Positions 22,038 to 31,239 are shown, numbered from the stretch's first letter. The stretch is 64,000 nucleotides of DNA from Paragorgia papillata (GCA_035771165.1 JAWNZC010000344.1:1397501-1461500), one strand, 5' to 3'. Notes: a model not told the origin generated them from the letters alone. Numbers and translations: made by a program.

Positions 22038-22268
22038 TTTGTAAGTGAGTGGATAATAAAAAAACTGCGTAGCTTCTCTTAATTGTTATTTTTTTATGCT
22101 TTTTTTAGCTTTTATTACCTTTTATGACCTTATTTGGAATTGATTATGTAATTAACGTTAGCTTTTTTAAGCCGATTTTTAATTTATTAACGTTTATTTT
22201 TTATTATCGTTTAGCTTTTTTAAGACTATTTTATTTATTTATTAGTGCTTTTTTGGAATGAAGTAAGA

Positions 22269-22277
22269 ATATAAAAG
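22269..22277 (+). promoter_or_regulatory. TATA box before the 22306 gene
   Basis: ATATAAAAG lies 37 bp upstream of the ATG, the same spacing as for the 21275 gene. Confidence 0.55.
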
Positions 22278-22305
22278 CGCAATTTGTTTTTTGTTTTGCT
22301 TCATT

Positions 22306-22599
22306 ATGTTTCTTGTCTTGCTTGCGTGTTTCTTTGAAATACTTCAAGAGAATATGTGGAAATATATATATGCTGCAAGTATAATTCTTTGTTTGTTTTT
22401 ATGTTATGCTCAGTCACATCGTGCTGATGAACTGATTAAGAAGTTTGAAGATAAAGTAAAGCAGGAAGGAGGAGGAGGAGGATGATGTTGCTATTGCGAT
22501 TATGATAAAAAAACTGTGGTTCATTTAAAGGATGGATCAACCGTGACGTTGGACAAGGATGGATCAAGCGTGAGGGTGAACAAGGAAAAGAACCCATGA
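22306..22599 (+). CDS. Small membrane protein with an in-frame TGA
   Basis: The ATG at 22306 starts MFLVLLACFFEIL, then a transmembrane stretch IYAASIILCLFLCYA, a charged helix and five glycines (GGGGG) before TGA at 22486-22488. In the same frame the sequence goes on with CCYCDYDKKTV and two DGS-containing beta-like segments, ending at TGA 22597-22599. The protein is either 59 residues, or 97 if the first TGA is bypassed. The continuation looks like protein, so the first TGA may be a recent stop or a recoded position. A TATA box precedes it. No family recognised. Confidence 0.5.
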
Positions 22600-22885
22600 A
22601 CGGATGAGTTTAACAAACAATTGAAATGAGTTTAACAAACAATTGATTAAAAAAAATAACAACAACAATGAACAAATGATTTAGTTATAGAAATGACATT
22701 TAATTAGGATAGTAAAAAACATTTTATGATATCGAGTGTTTTTGAAGTTCTTTTAAGAGATAAAAATATAAGTGATGTAAAAAAAAATATATATAAAACA
22801 AATAAAACTATAAACAGTTTATTTGTTGAAATCATGTTCGTTTCTTGATCACCTTTAAAATCTTTCTATGTTCTTAAATTAAACG
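22600..22885. other. Non-coding AT-rich spacer
   Basis: Contains a short direct repeat (GAGTTTAACAAACAATTGA twice, about 22607 and 22626). No gene seen. Confidence 0.45.
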
Positions 22886-23137
22886 TTATTGTTCTTGATT
22901 TTCTTCGTCGTTTCTTCTTGGTTTTTCCACCTCCCAAATTTCAGATAGAAGAAAGTAAATCTCCTTGAAGTTTTGAGCGTTCCTGCTCATCCACACCTTT
23001 TTAATTGAATTGTTTTTCGTTATTTTCATAATCCACCAGTTATCCGTTGGGGTCTTTACCACCCAGTCTTCTTTTACTGTTGTATTGTTCATCCACAGCT
23101 CGTTGTAGTAAACGATATGATTGATGTAGTCTCCCAT
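22886..23137 (-). CDS. Unrecognised 83-residue tryptophan-rich protein
   Basis: The frame runs from MGDYINHIVYYNELW to a polar EENQEQ tail. Six tryptophans and a WWIMKITKN segment suggest a compact beta fold. No family recognised. The ATG has a purine at -3. It has the same orientation as the 23731 gene, from which it is separated by inverted repeats. Confidence 0.45.
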   Translation of the reverse strand: MGDYINHIVYYNELWMNNTTVKEDWVVKTPTDNWWIMKITKNNSIKKVWMSRNAQNFKEIYFLLSEIWEVEKPRRNDEENQEQ

Positions 23138-23199
23138 TTTATTGTATGACCAGACGATGTTTTACTCAAAAGCGTTTTAAGTAATCTTTCTAAGCCTCT

Positions 23200-23710
23200 A
23201 TCCAAGTATTTGATTTTTTGATCATTGGAATGTTTGTTTACGTTGTTCTTAAGTATCTATTTCAAAGTATTATATTGTTCCAAGTCAAAAGGTTAATGAT
23301 AGTATGGTTGGAATGTTGTTTATTCAAAAATGGTATCAAAAAATAGAACACTTAGAAATCAAATACTTAAAATTATATCATTTTTTTGAGTAAACAACAT
23401 TCCAACCATAACCACTCATTAACCTTTTGACTTGGTAAAAATATAATATTTAGAAATAGATACTTAGAACGGATAAACAACATTCCAATGATCAAAAATA
23501 GAACACTTAGAAATTAAATACATCTGTTGCTGACCATCTGTGGGCCATGTTTTTCTTCACTTTTTTATTTTTTTGAGTAAACAACATTCCAACCATACCA
23601 GATCATTAAGCTTTTGACTCGGTAAAAATATAATACTTAGAAATAGATACTTAGAACGGATAAACAACATTCCAATGATCAAAAATAGAATACTTATAGA
23701 AATTAAATAC
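23200..23710. repeat. Inverted and direct repeats around AACAACATTCCAA
   Basis: A segment at about 23213-23335 is repeated in inverted orientation at 23388-23500 and again, directly to the latter, at 23578-23690. Shared pieces are AACAACATTCCAACCATA, CATTAACCTTTTGACT and TACTTAGAA. The first two arms could form a large cruciform. No gene lies within. Confidence 0.7.
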
Positions 23711-23730
23711 TTAGAAATACAGTATTTTTT

Positions 23731-24192
23731 CTAAGTAGTAAGAGTATTGATTGAAATAGAAAATGGTTTTAGTTTTTTAAACAATACGTTCAAACGTTCG
23801 TAGACAATTGTTTCGTCAATGTCGGGTATATCTTCGGGTTTATAAAATAGTTGTTGGATTTTTGTTTGTACTGTCAACGATCCCTTTTCCACAATAAAAG
23901 TTGGTTTATTCTTGTCATCTGCTATAGTCTTTAGACATTGGTGACATATCGGTACTAAACAAACCTTATCTTCATCACAGTCTTCGAAACTGAAACAGCA
24001 AAGTTCAGCATTATGCGTACATCTTCGTAAACTGCAAACAGTTGTAAATGGTGAATCTGTTCCGTAACTCCATAATTTTTTTGTAGTATCTTGTATGTAG
24101 TTAAGAAGCCAGTAACAACTATTTCTTGCTTCGGTTAGTTCTTTCTTGTTGAGGAATTTCTCTGCTTCTTTTAAAATTTTATCCATTTTCAT
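23731..24192 (-). CDS. Unrecognised 153-residue protein with cysteine clusters
   Basis: It starts MKMDKILKEAEKFLNKKEL, a helical N-terminus. A cysteine-rich centre follows (TVCSLRRCTH, CCFSFEDC, VPICHQCLKTI), which resembles a treble-clef or RING-like zinc module but matches no consensus I know. The C-terminal half is helical and acidic. The gene starts at the edge of a 47-bp tandem repeat that may contain its promoter. Confidence 0.5.
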   Translation of the reverse strand: MKMDKILKEAEKFLNKKELTEARNSCYWLLNYIQDTTKKLWSYGTDSPFTTVCSLRRCTHNAELCCFSFEDCDEDKVCLVPICHQCLKTIADDKNKPTFIVEKGSLTVQTKIQQLFYKPEDIPDIDETIVYERLNVLFKKLKPFSISINTLTT

Positions 24193-24202
24193 TTGATTTT
24201 TA

Positions 24203-24497
24203 TCACCTAGTAATTAAGAAAGATCTAGGGGACGTTTGTTTGTTATTTTATCACCTAGTAATTAAGAAAGATCTAGGGTGCGTTTGTTTGTTATTTTATC
24301 ACCTAGTAATTAAGAAAGATCTAGGAGCGTTTGTTTGTTGTTTCATCACCTAGTAATTAAGAAAGATCTAGGAGCGTTTGTTTGTTGTTTTATCACCTAG
24401 TAATTAAGAAAGATCTAGGGGCATTTGTTTGTTATTTTATCACCTAGTAATTAAGAAAGATCTAGGAGCGTTTGTTTGTTATTTTATTGCCTAGTAA
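24203..24497. repeat. 47-48 bp tandem repeat
   Basis: Six units begin TCACCTAGTAATTAAGAAAG and continue AGATCTAGG and TTTGTTTGTT. It is upstream of the minus-strand 23731 gene and of the plus-strand 24613 gene. The spacers are not unique, so this is not a CRISPR array. Confidence 0.9.
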
Positions 24498-24612
24498 CGA
24501 TAATAACATAGAAAGAAGTGATTTATTACATGACCATATATGGAATATTGTTGTTTAATAAAAGCATAAAAAAAAAGATTTTTATTTAGTTTTATCGTGA
24601 ACGTCGTAAGGA

Positions 24613-25478
24613 ATGGAAGAAAAAATGGAACCGAAAAATACTCATAATGAGTTGCTCTTACTTTTGGCGAATTATGATTCAAAAGATCTACAGGAAGGTA
24701 AAAAAAAGAGTTTTTTTAAAAAAAAATCGTAAATAGTGAGTGATTGTGCGCTCAATGAAGAGCGGCCGCAAATGATGTTTGTTATTTTTATTCGATTAGC
24801 GAGTTTCAACCATGAGCGTTGCGCGATTAGCGAGTTTCAACCATGAGCGTTGCGCGATTAGCGAGTTTCAACCATGAGCGTTGCGCGATTAGCGAGTTTC
24901 AACCACGAGCGTTGCGCGATTATAAAGTTCATTATTTATTTTTTTTAGTCGTTGAAAGGAAAAGAATAGCAGAGGAAGAATTTCAATTGTATGAAGAACA
25001 ACAACGAGCGTTGCAAGAAGAAGACGACGAAGAAAGAAAAAAGGCTCAACGGGAAAAAGAGGAGCAACAAGAGCAATACGAATTCGACCGACTTTGTGAG
25101 CAGAATCAACAAGAACAAGTAAATGTATCAATTAATACGCTTATAAAAGATTTAGAGATGAGTTCGTCAGGATCTTCAATTGAAGAAAATTTAATAGAAT
25201 ATTTTCCTCACCCCATACATCCACCGCAGTCATCATCAACTCCTTCAACTGAGTATACTACTTATATACCGCATAAAACAATTAAGCCGGTAGGAACCGA
25301 TGCTATTTTTACGGAATTTCAAATTGATACGGGAAAAAGAGGAGGAAAAAACATTAATTTATTAAAATCTTTATATAATGCGAGCGGTGAAGAAGATGGA
25401 GACGATGAAGAAGAAGAGGAAGAGGTTGAAGGAAAAAGTGAAGGAGGAAAGAAAGAAAGAAAGAAAATATTATATTAG
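24613..25478 (+). CDS. Spliced charged coiled-coil protein
   Basis: Exon 1 (24613-24697) encodes MEEKMEPKNTHNELLLLLAN and ends at a GGTAAA donor. Exon 2 starts at 24949 after a T-rich tract and TTTTAG. Joining them keeps the frame. The rest is a glutamate/arginine/glutamine-rich helix (residues about 30-85), a Ser/Pro linker and an acidic DDEEEEEEVEG tract before a stop at 25476-25478. A second frame continues the protein-like sequence from 25378 to 25716. The intron (24698-24948) contains a 29-bp tandem repeat. No known domain. Confidence 0.6.
24790..24921. repeat. 29-bp tandem repeat inside an intron
   Basis: Four units of GCGATTAGCGAGTTTCAACC followed by ATGAGCGTT lie within the 24698-24948 intron. 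The GC content is higher than in the neighbouring DNA. Confidence 0.85.
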
Positions 25479-25716
25479 AAAATTAGTGCTTAAAAAACCC
25501 CAAATAATTACACATGAATTTCCTATTTACACAAAAACGAACAGTAATATTATTGTAGCAGCCGAGAATAAATTTAAAGAATTGAAGCGTATTTTTATAA
25601 TTAAAAAAAAAAAAAAAGATAAACAGAGTAGTATAAAAGAATCTTTAGATGATTTGGAGTTAATGGAGAGTAGATATAGAAATGATTTGAAAAAAGTAGA
25701 TAAAAAAAAGAAATGA
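25378..25716 (+). CDS. Continuation frame of the coiled-coil gene, lysine-rich
   Basis: This frame overlaps the previous one for 100 bp and then continues alone: IITHEFPIYTKTNSN, VAAENKFKELKRI, then a lysine tract and LDDLELMESRYRNDL. The part after 25478 looks like real protein. The switch point is a (GAAA)n microsatellite at about 25447-25467, where a unit gain or loss changes the frame. I infer that this and the 24613 gene were one gene of about 360 residues. Confidence 0.5.
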   Translation: MRAVKKMETMKKKRKRLKEKVKEERKKERKYYIRKLVLKKPQIITHEFPIYTKTNSNIIVAAENKFKELKRIFIIKKKKKDKQSSIKESLDDLELMESRYRNDLKKVDKKKK

Positions 25717-26135
25717 TGGATGTTATTATTACCCAACTTAAAGACGAAGGAATTGTATATAAAAATGGTTTTTTAGAAGAAGAAATTTCGAAGATGTTAT
25801 TGATTGAAAAACAAGTGTTAGAGAGGAATTTTACGCCTGAGGATTTAGAAGAACTTAAGACGTTCCAGGGTTTACAACAAATTTATACTTCACTGGCGCC
25901 ATATAACGAGGGAAAAATTATATCTTTTTATTCGTTAATTTTATTTTGCTCTGGAAAGTTAACAGAAGAACAAATAAAGTTTCTTGTGAAATTGACAGTC
26001 GACGATTTAAAGCGTACTGAATATTTGGAGCGTGAAATTAAAAGAAGAAGAAATAGAGAAAATATTAAAAAAGATTATTTATTTTTAGCACTTTTGTCGT
26101 CGTCTTTAATAATAACACAATTATCATTTTTTTGA
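25713..26135 (+). CDS. Unrecognised helical 140-residue protein
   Basis: It starts at an ATG overlapping the TGA of the previous frame (ATGATGG), which suggests coupled or adjacent expression. It has helical segments (EEEISKMLLIEKQVLERN, PEDLEELKTFQGLQQIY), a basic stretch EIKRRRNRENIKKD, and a hydrophobic C-terminal tail (FLALLSSSLIITQLSFF) that looks like a tail anchor. No family recognised. Confidence 0.5.
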   Translation: MMDVIITQLKDEGIVYKNGFLEEEISKMLLIEKQVLERNFTPEDLEELKTFQGLQQIYTSLAPYNEGKIISFYSLILFCSGKLTEEQIKFLVKLTVDDLKRTEYLEREIKRRRNRENIKKDYLFLALLSSSLIITQLSFF

Positions 26136-26141
26136 AAAAAA

Positions 26142-26706
26142 ATGAAAAAAGATGAATTATCGTTTCATTTGAAAGTTAAAATATTTACTCATGATGTAGT
26201 TAGAATGGAAGAGGAGGAGGAGTGTAATGGCTTTTGGTATTCTTGTGCAAAATTGAGTAACGCTATCAATAATTTTTATTCTCAAAAAATTGAAAATTAG
26301 TGAAATATGTATTTTTTTACATAAATATTGTATGAAAAATGGTGGTAAATATTCGAATTTTATGAGAATTGTAGGAAAACATTATGCTCCTCTACCTGAA
26401 TATATTGAAGAATATATGAAATTATAAAATAAATTTTATATTAATAATTCTTCAACCAAATTAATTATAACTCGTGTATATTTTGCATTGGAGTATATTC
26501 ATCCGTTTTCAGACGGTAATGGACGTATAGGAAAAACTTTATTCGCTATATTAAATAATGATTTATTTTGTAAAATAAAAACATTTGAACAACACAAGAA
26601 TTTATGTACAGAATTAGAATTATTACAAAACAATATATTTGTTTTTGAAGATAGAGAAATTTATATAGCTTCATTCAATAAGTTGAATGATATGTTACAA
26701 AATTAA
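26142..26706 (+). pseudogene. Fic/DOC-domain protein, broken
   Basis: The decisive motif is HPFSDGNGRIGK (26500-26535), the Fic active-site loop HPFxxGNGRxx[RK] with its catalytic histidine. Fic proteins transfer AMP or other nucleotides onto target proteins. Upstream in the same frame from about 26298 comes LHKYCMKNGGKYSNF and PLPEYIEEYM, a typical Fic N-terminal half. A TAA lies at 26425-26427, and a frameshift near 26290 separates it from the probable start at 26142. The total would be about 188 residues, a compact Fic. A Fic domain is not a Maverick core gene, so this is an accessory acquisition. Confidence 0.75.
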
Positions 26707-27999
26707 TTAATTAAAATAATTGCCTTTGTGTAACATTGTTTTTACTCGTTGAAGACTTGCATCCGTTAATTTTTGAATGGTTGTATTAACGCAATTGAAA
26801 ACTTCATTGAATACACCCTTTTTGATTTTAATAAAACTCTCAATATTAAGAGTTGTAAATTCTATGATGTCATTATCATCACTTTCATTATGATCAGAAC
26901 AATAATGAGTAGTTCGAGGTTCTCGAGCGTAAATTATTTTTGATTTTTTTTCCTCTTCTATTGCACTGTCAGATATATTATTAAATTCGAATAATTCATA
27001 ACTATTATTAAATTTTACACCGTTTTGGCGACAATTTTTAAATCTACAACATATAGGAGCGTGTCCTCGAAAAACATTTACATGTTGTATCATATTTTGA
27101 CAATAGTAAGTATAATTTTGATTTCGTCGTAATATTCCACTAGGGTTGTGTGCATCGCAGTAACATAAAAAACGTAATGTAATATTGTACATTTCTTCAA
27201 TATTACATTTTTTTTCCAAACATGTAACGGTTTGATAAAGAAGATTTGGTGCAATAGAAAATAGAAAAAAACAAACTTTCAATTTATCTTCGGATTCAAT
27301 AAAATCTGATAATAATGAAAATATGTTGAATGTTTCTTCTTCAAAACAATCGCCTTTGTATAAACACGCTGTAAAGGGTGTATTCATTAATGGAGGTTTG
27401 GATAGTATTTTACACGCTATAATATTATACCAATTTCGTGGAATATTTTTGTTGTCAAAATATTCAAAATCACGTGTAAGCATTTGAAAATAATACTCGT
27501 TAATAAGCGGATTTTTTGGAAAAAAAGAATAAAGGATTCTATTATCACGATATAGTATTAATTCATTGAATTTTTTATCGAATTTTACACACCATTTATT
27601 ATTATTATTATCACTAAAAAAAGTCATATCTGGTGTTAAAAAGTATTTTAACCCGTTCGATATAGTTATATAAGGAAAAAACTTCTCTTCAAATGTATAC
27701 ACGTTATTTGGAGTATTGTTGAATAACCAGAACGGATATGGTCCAACATTACGATCATATGATTCTGTATCCTCTTCATTTCTTTGAATTAATTTTATAA
27801 ATCCACCTTGATATATATGTAAAAGTCCAAGACACCAATATATATATCCAAAGTAACGGTTAGAATATTCACGAAACGCTGGAATCATTGTGAATATCCA
27901 TTTCCAAGTAATAATTGTTTCCTCTTTTTCTGTTTTCTTTATTTTCTTGTTTAGTTTTACTTCTTTATTATCATTATTTTCCCTTTTCCTTTTATTCAT
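26707..27999 (-). CDS. Large unrecognised protein with CRFKNCRQ motif, copy 1
   Basis: The start MNKRKRENNDNKE at 27999 gives a basic N-terminus; an in-frame ATG at 28032 adds 11 residues. Landmarks are YWCLGLLHIYQGG (residues about 55-67), FLCYCDAHNPSGIL (about 280), and CCRFKNCRQ (about 315). The cysteine/histidine residues near these could bind zinc. The gene at 43917-45031 is a paralog with the same three landmarks. No family recognised. The end overlaps the end of the Fic remnant by a few bases, tail to tail. Confidence 0.65.
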   Translation of the reverse strand: MNKRKRENNDNKEVKLNKKIKKTEKEETIITWKWIFTMIPAFREYSNRYFGYIYWCLGLLHIYQGGFIKLIQRNEEDTESYDRNVGPYPFWLFNNTPNNVYTFEEKFFPYITISNGLKYFLTPDMTFFSDNNNNKWCVKFDKKFNELILYRDNRILYSFFPKNPLINEYYFQMLTRDFEYFDNKNIPRNWYNIIACKILSKPPLMNTPFTACLYKGDCFEEETFNIFSLLSDFIESEDKLKVCFFLFSIAPNLLYQTVTCLEKKCNIEEMYNITLRFLCYCDAHNPSGILRRNQNYTYYCQNMIQHVNVFRGHAPICCRFKNCRQNGVKFNNSYELFEFNNISDSAIEEEKKSKIIYAREPRTTHYCSDHNESDDNDIIEFTTLNIESFIKIKKGVFNEVFNCVNTTIQKLTDASLQRVKTMLHKGNYFN

Positions 28000-28120
28000 G
28001 ATGAAGGGAAAAAATGGACTAGAGAGATACATGATTACTACATTATATTATAGTAAAAAAAGCTATACCAAATATGGTAAAAGAATCTCTTTTTTTTTAT
28101 AGGTAATCTTAAAAAAAAGC

Positions 28121-28516
28121 ATGAATTCAGAAAAAAAGTTGTTCTTTTCTTGTTTTGGGGAGCATATTGGGGAAGATAATAAAGAAAGTACAGTCCTTTG
28201 TATAGAAATATTAAGATCAGTTTATCTCGAAGTGATTAGTGAAGAAATAAAGAAAATGTGGAAAAAGATGTGTGGATGTCGTATTACTCATAAGGAGAGG
28301 ATCGATGCGTTTTATCCTATTGTATTGAATAATCTAAAGATTAATAATGAAGAAATTTGTAGACGCTTTAATGAAGATATACTTATAAAATACAATCCTC
28401 GTATTGTTGACAATGAAAAATATAGTGAAATACAACAGAAACTGAACTGTTCTCATCACAAAAGAATAATTTGTGAAGAGAATTACGGTTATTTTAAAGA
28501 AACATTATTGAATTAA
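28121..28516 (+). CDS. Unrecognised 131-residue protein
   Basis: It starts MNSEKKLFFSCFGEHIG at an ATG after an A-rich leader. Mostly helical and charged; cysteine/histidine residues at the end (NCSHHKRIICEE). Divergent from the 27999 gene, with about 120 bp between starts. No family recognised. Confidence 0.5.
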   Translation: MNSEKKLFFSCFGEHIGEDNKESTVLCIEILRSVYLEVISEEIKKMWKKMCGCRITHKERIDAFYPIVLNNLKINNEEICRRFNEDILIKYNPRIVDNEKYSEIQQKLNCSHHKRIICEENYGYFKETLLN

Positions 28517-28897
28517 TATGAGACAATCTTCCCAAGTAATCATGTGTTTGTGCAGTAAATGTACATTTGATTTCAATGATTGACACTGTACGATTTTTTC
28601 CAATTTGTGAATCACGTGTTTTATCATAATTACACATGTTATTATTCTGTTATCTAATGATTTTTCTACAGCGATTTGAAGTCTTTGTTTTCTGAAAATA
28701 TTAATTGCTTTTGTTAATACTTTCAAAATATCGGATATTTCTTCTTTTTCTGCTTTGTCATCATCGGTAATTTGTAAAAGTAATTTCCTAAGACGTCCTT
28801 CTATAGTTGCTGTACGATGAATGTAACGCATGATGTTGTAATACCACCATTTCAGGTAGGTTGTGTGATACTTTTCTTTGTTATAGTTTTCACCCAA
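28505..28897 (-). CDS. Unrecognised 130-residue helical protein
   Basis: The frame from MGENYNKEKYHTTYLKWWYY has a predicted all-helical body with basic patches (KAINIFRKQRLQIAVEKSL) and ends ITWEDCLILIQ. It overlaps the previous gene tail to tail by 12 bp. No family recognised. Confidence 0.5.
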   Translation of the reverse strand: MGENYNKEKYHTTYLKWWYYNIMRYIHRTATIEGRLRKLLLQITDDDKAEKEEISDILKVLTKAINIFRKQRLQIAVEKSLDNRIITCVIMIKHVIHKLEKIVQCQSLKSNVHLLHKHMITWEDCLILIQ

Positions 28898-29069
28898 TGT
28901 TTCGTCAACTAAAATGGAGTCTCTTAGATTTGTTAAATATCTCCGTAGTAACGTGTAACTATTTTTTTTTTAATCCATATGAAATCCAACTGTTGTTTCC
29001 ATTTTTTTTATTTATTTTTTCTGTTGTGTTTTTTGCTTATATAAGTTTTTTTAGATAAAAAATACCTCG

Positions 29070-29078
29070 TATATAAAG
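29070..29078 (+). promoter_or_regulatory. TATA box before the 29112 gene
   Basis: TATATAAAG lies about 42 bp upstream of the ATG at 29112. Confidence 0.55.
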
Positions 29079-29111
29079 TAAAAAAGTTTTTTTAATTTTT
29101 TTAGTTGTAAA

Positions 29112-29753
29112 ATGTATTCTGTGTATGATAGTCAATTTAATCAAATCAACGATCATGAGGATTTATTTAAAGAAAAAGGGGAAAAAATTTTGGAAAATGT
29201 AACACATATTATGGATTGTGAATGTTACACAATTAATGGAAAACGTTATTTTCGTGAAGTTTCTATTTTTAATATGGAAACAAAAAGACATGATTTAATT
29301 CATTGTTTTGCTGAGGATCTTTTTGGTGAAAACCCGTATCGATATTTGGATGAAAGAAATAAAGCGTGTGTGAGAAAACGATTTTCAATTCATGGATTAA
29401 AATTATACAATTATAGAAAAAACAAATATTATCTTAGCCAATTAGAATTTTTTACATATTTTAAAGAAAAAATGGAAAAAACGAAGAATGTTTTAATAGG
29501 CTATAAAGGGGGAGATATTGAATCTAGTTTATGTAAAGATTTTTGTATTCCAGCTATAAATTTAGAACATTTTAATGTAGAAAAATACGGAAAATTACTA
29601 ACGTATTTTAATAAGGATATAAAGATATGTAGACAACATGTAAAATCAGATTGTCACTGTAGCTTCTACGAGGTACTTCTCTTTGTAGCGCGAGTTTATG
29701 AAAAAATTTGTAAGATTCCTGAATACGTTAAAATTTTGAATATTTATGGATGA
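29112..29753 (+). CDS. DEDD-type exonuclease-like protein
   Basis: The 213 residues show a D-x-E pair after a hydrophobic strand (THIMDCECYT, residues 31-40) and a second strand with IGYKGGDIESSLC. A later segment carries Cys/His (CRQHVKSDCHCSFYEV). This order resembles the DnaQ/RNase-H-like exonuclease-type proteins found next to animal transposon genes; I am not certain that the last acidic residue is present. It starts 42 bp after a TATA box and its stop overlaps the next ATG by 8 bp, so the two genes form a pair. Possible role: proofreading or end processing for the polymerase. Confidence 0.45.
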   Translation: MYSVYDSQFNQINDHEDLFKEKGEKILENVTHIMDCECYTINGKRYFREVSIFNMETKRHDLIHCFAEDLFGENPYRYLDERNKACVRKRFSIHGLKLYNYRKNKYYLSQLEFFTYFKEKMEKTKNVLIGYKGGDIESSLCKDFCIPAINLEHFNVEKYGKLLTYFNKDIKICRQHVKSDCHCSFYEVLLFVARVYEKICKIPEYVKILNIYG

Positions 29754-30417
29754 AAAAAAAATTATTTTTAAAAAATATCGTTTTTGGCATTTGGAACTAA
29801 CTTCTTTTACACCCATTATCTCAAAATTAGTAAATGGAGTTTATAATTTTAAGGAATGCCCGTGGAAAAGAGGTGTTATTAGAACAGAGATTGTTGCACA
29901 AGATGGAACCCTCACGATATATAACCCCTATTTTGCTGATCCGCTACCCAGCTTTTCAGATGCTTCTTTAACACTAGATTTTGATGAAAACGAATGGAAG
30001 AAGAAAAAAATTATTCATAGTATTAAAATTGATATTAAAAAAAATTGTAAACCCGAGTATGAAGATGCTATAACTTTTTCTGTAATGCAAGTAAAAAAAA
30101 ACATTTTTGAAGACCATTTATTGAAAGAACCATCTAACCAAGCACCATTTGCTTTTATGGGTTCATATGTTGCAAAACCTGGTATAAAGACTAAAGGGCA
30201 ACTAATAAAATTAAATGAAAAAGAAGGGATGCTTTCAAAATCGGTTGAATTTACCGATTTAAAATATAAATTACAACACGATGAAGATTTTGCATTGGTT
30301 CAATCTGTTTTATTTGAAAATAAACATAAAACTATGGGGAATGTAAAATATGGTGAAGCTCTGAAACCCTATGTAGAATATGAAATTTGTGTAGTTTATT
30401 CTGATGAATACATGTGA
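29746..30417 (+). CDS. Unrecognised 223-residue protein downstream of exonuclease-like gene
   Basis: It begins MDEKKIIFKKYRFWHLELTS, overlapping the previous gene. Predicted beta-rich with aromatic residues and lysines; SNQAPFAFMGSYVAKPG is in the middle and EICVVYSDEYM at the end. A single-strand DNA-binding or structural role would fit its place before the polymerase, but nothing in the sequence proves it. Confidence 0.5.
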   Translation: MDEKKIIFKKYRFWHLELTSFTPIISKLVNGVYNFKECPWKRGVIRTEIVAQDGTLTIYNPYFADPLPSFSDASLTLDFDENEWKKKKIIHSIKIDIKKNCKPEYEDAITFSVMQVKKNIFEDHLLKEPSNQAPFAFMGSYVAKPGIKTKGQLIKLNEKEGMLSKSVEFTDLKYKLQHDEDFALVQSVLFENKHKTMGNVKYGEALKPYVEYEICVVYSDEYM

Positions 30418-30467
30418 AAAAAGAATAAAATAAATTTTTTAAGTATTCGTTGTTTTTATTTATTTAT

Positions 30468-30727
30468 TTAATATACAAAATATTTTTCAGGATAATTTTT
30501 ACGGTAATTTACAATTCCTCCAGCTTGATTTTTTTTAAATACATTATTTTTTGCATTAATTAATGTTTTTTTTGCATTTATTATTTTGTTTTTAAGTAAA
30601 TTTTTTGTTTTTACAAAATCACGTAAAACTGCTGAATTAATTTTTTTTTCCCTCCTTTTTGACTTCGTCCTCTTTGTCTTTTTTTCCCTTTGAAAGTCCC
30701 ACCTCTCTGACGTTTTTTATTTGTCAT
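30468..30727 (-). CDS. Small basic Q-x-G-G protein (virion core type), frameshifted
   Basis: The minus strand from 30727 reads MTNKKRQRGGTFKGKK and then RSQKGGKKK. After an A-run at about 30640 another frame continues VKTKNLLKNKIINAKKT and ends KKNQAGGIVNYRKNYPEK. Very lysine/arginine-rich with repeated Q-x-G-G, like small DNA-condensing core proteins of adenovirus-related elements. The shift is in a homopolymer. About 85 residues in all. Confidence 0.5.
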
Positions 30728-30742
30728 TTTTTTTGTTTTTTT

Positions 30743-31239
30743 TCATCTAAAGTATCCCTTCGGCCAGTAATCAGAGCCGTAAACAGCTAATATTTCCCGA
30801 TGTGGTTTTATAGTTTTAGTTGCACGTAATTTAAAATGAGGAACTGCTCGTGTTTTTTCTATAAAATCAGAATTATTTCTAAATTTTGATCCTGTCGCGT
30901 CATTCGCGTATCGTGCTGCGTTGTCAGTTGTTTTAAAAGCATCGACACAATCGTTAAACCCGTCACATATTGAGTATTGTGCAATGGTGTGTTTTCCGTA
31001 TTTTTTATCCAATTCTCTCATATATAATCCTTCACCAGCGTTTATAATTCCTGATTTTTTAATATGTAAGTTATCCTCTTTTGCTAAATGTATCCAACAT
31101 TTACGTGTATGTGCTGTTCTTTTTTTATTGTTTTACTTTTACATTGACGAGATTCACGAACGCTTTGAGAAATTGTAGACATTCTTCTACCACCTCGATT
31201 ATAACCTCTTTTTCCTCTTAAATTTTTTGTTTTTACCAT
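30743..31239 (-). pseudogene. SET-domain protein, one frameshift
   Basis: The first frame from 31239 has a basic leader (MVKTKNLRGKRGYNRGG). After an A-run near 31120 the next frame reads IKKSGIINAGEGLYM, the N-terminal SET strand. It continues to NAARYANDATGSKFRNN, at the position of the SET N-H-S-C box (here Y-A-N-D), and LAVYGSDYW, the usual C-terminal YG-x-x-Y. SET domains methylate lysine side chains, usually of histones. Small viral SET proteins of about 120-160 residues are known from large DNA viruses. The histidine/cysteine of the classical box is not conserved, so activity is uncertain. Confidence 0.65.

Noticed and set aside
22600..22885. SECIS-like element after the in-frame TGA
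   Set aside because: ATGA and AA motifs occur, but I could not find a stem with the required GA pairs.
24203..24497. Regular 47-bp repeats resembling a CRISPR array
   Set aside because: The whole unit repeats, with no unique spacers, and the context is eukaryotic.
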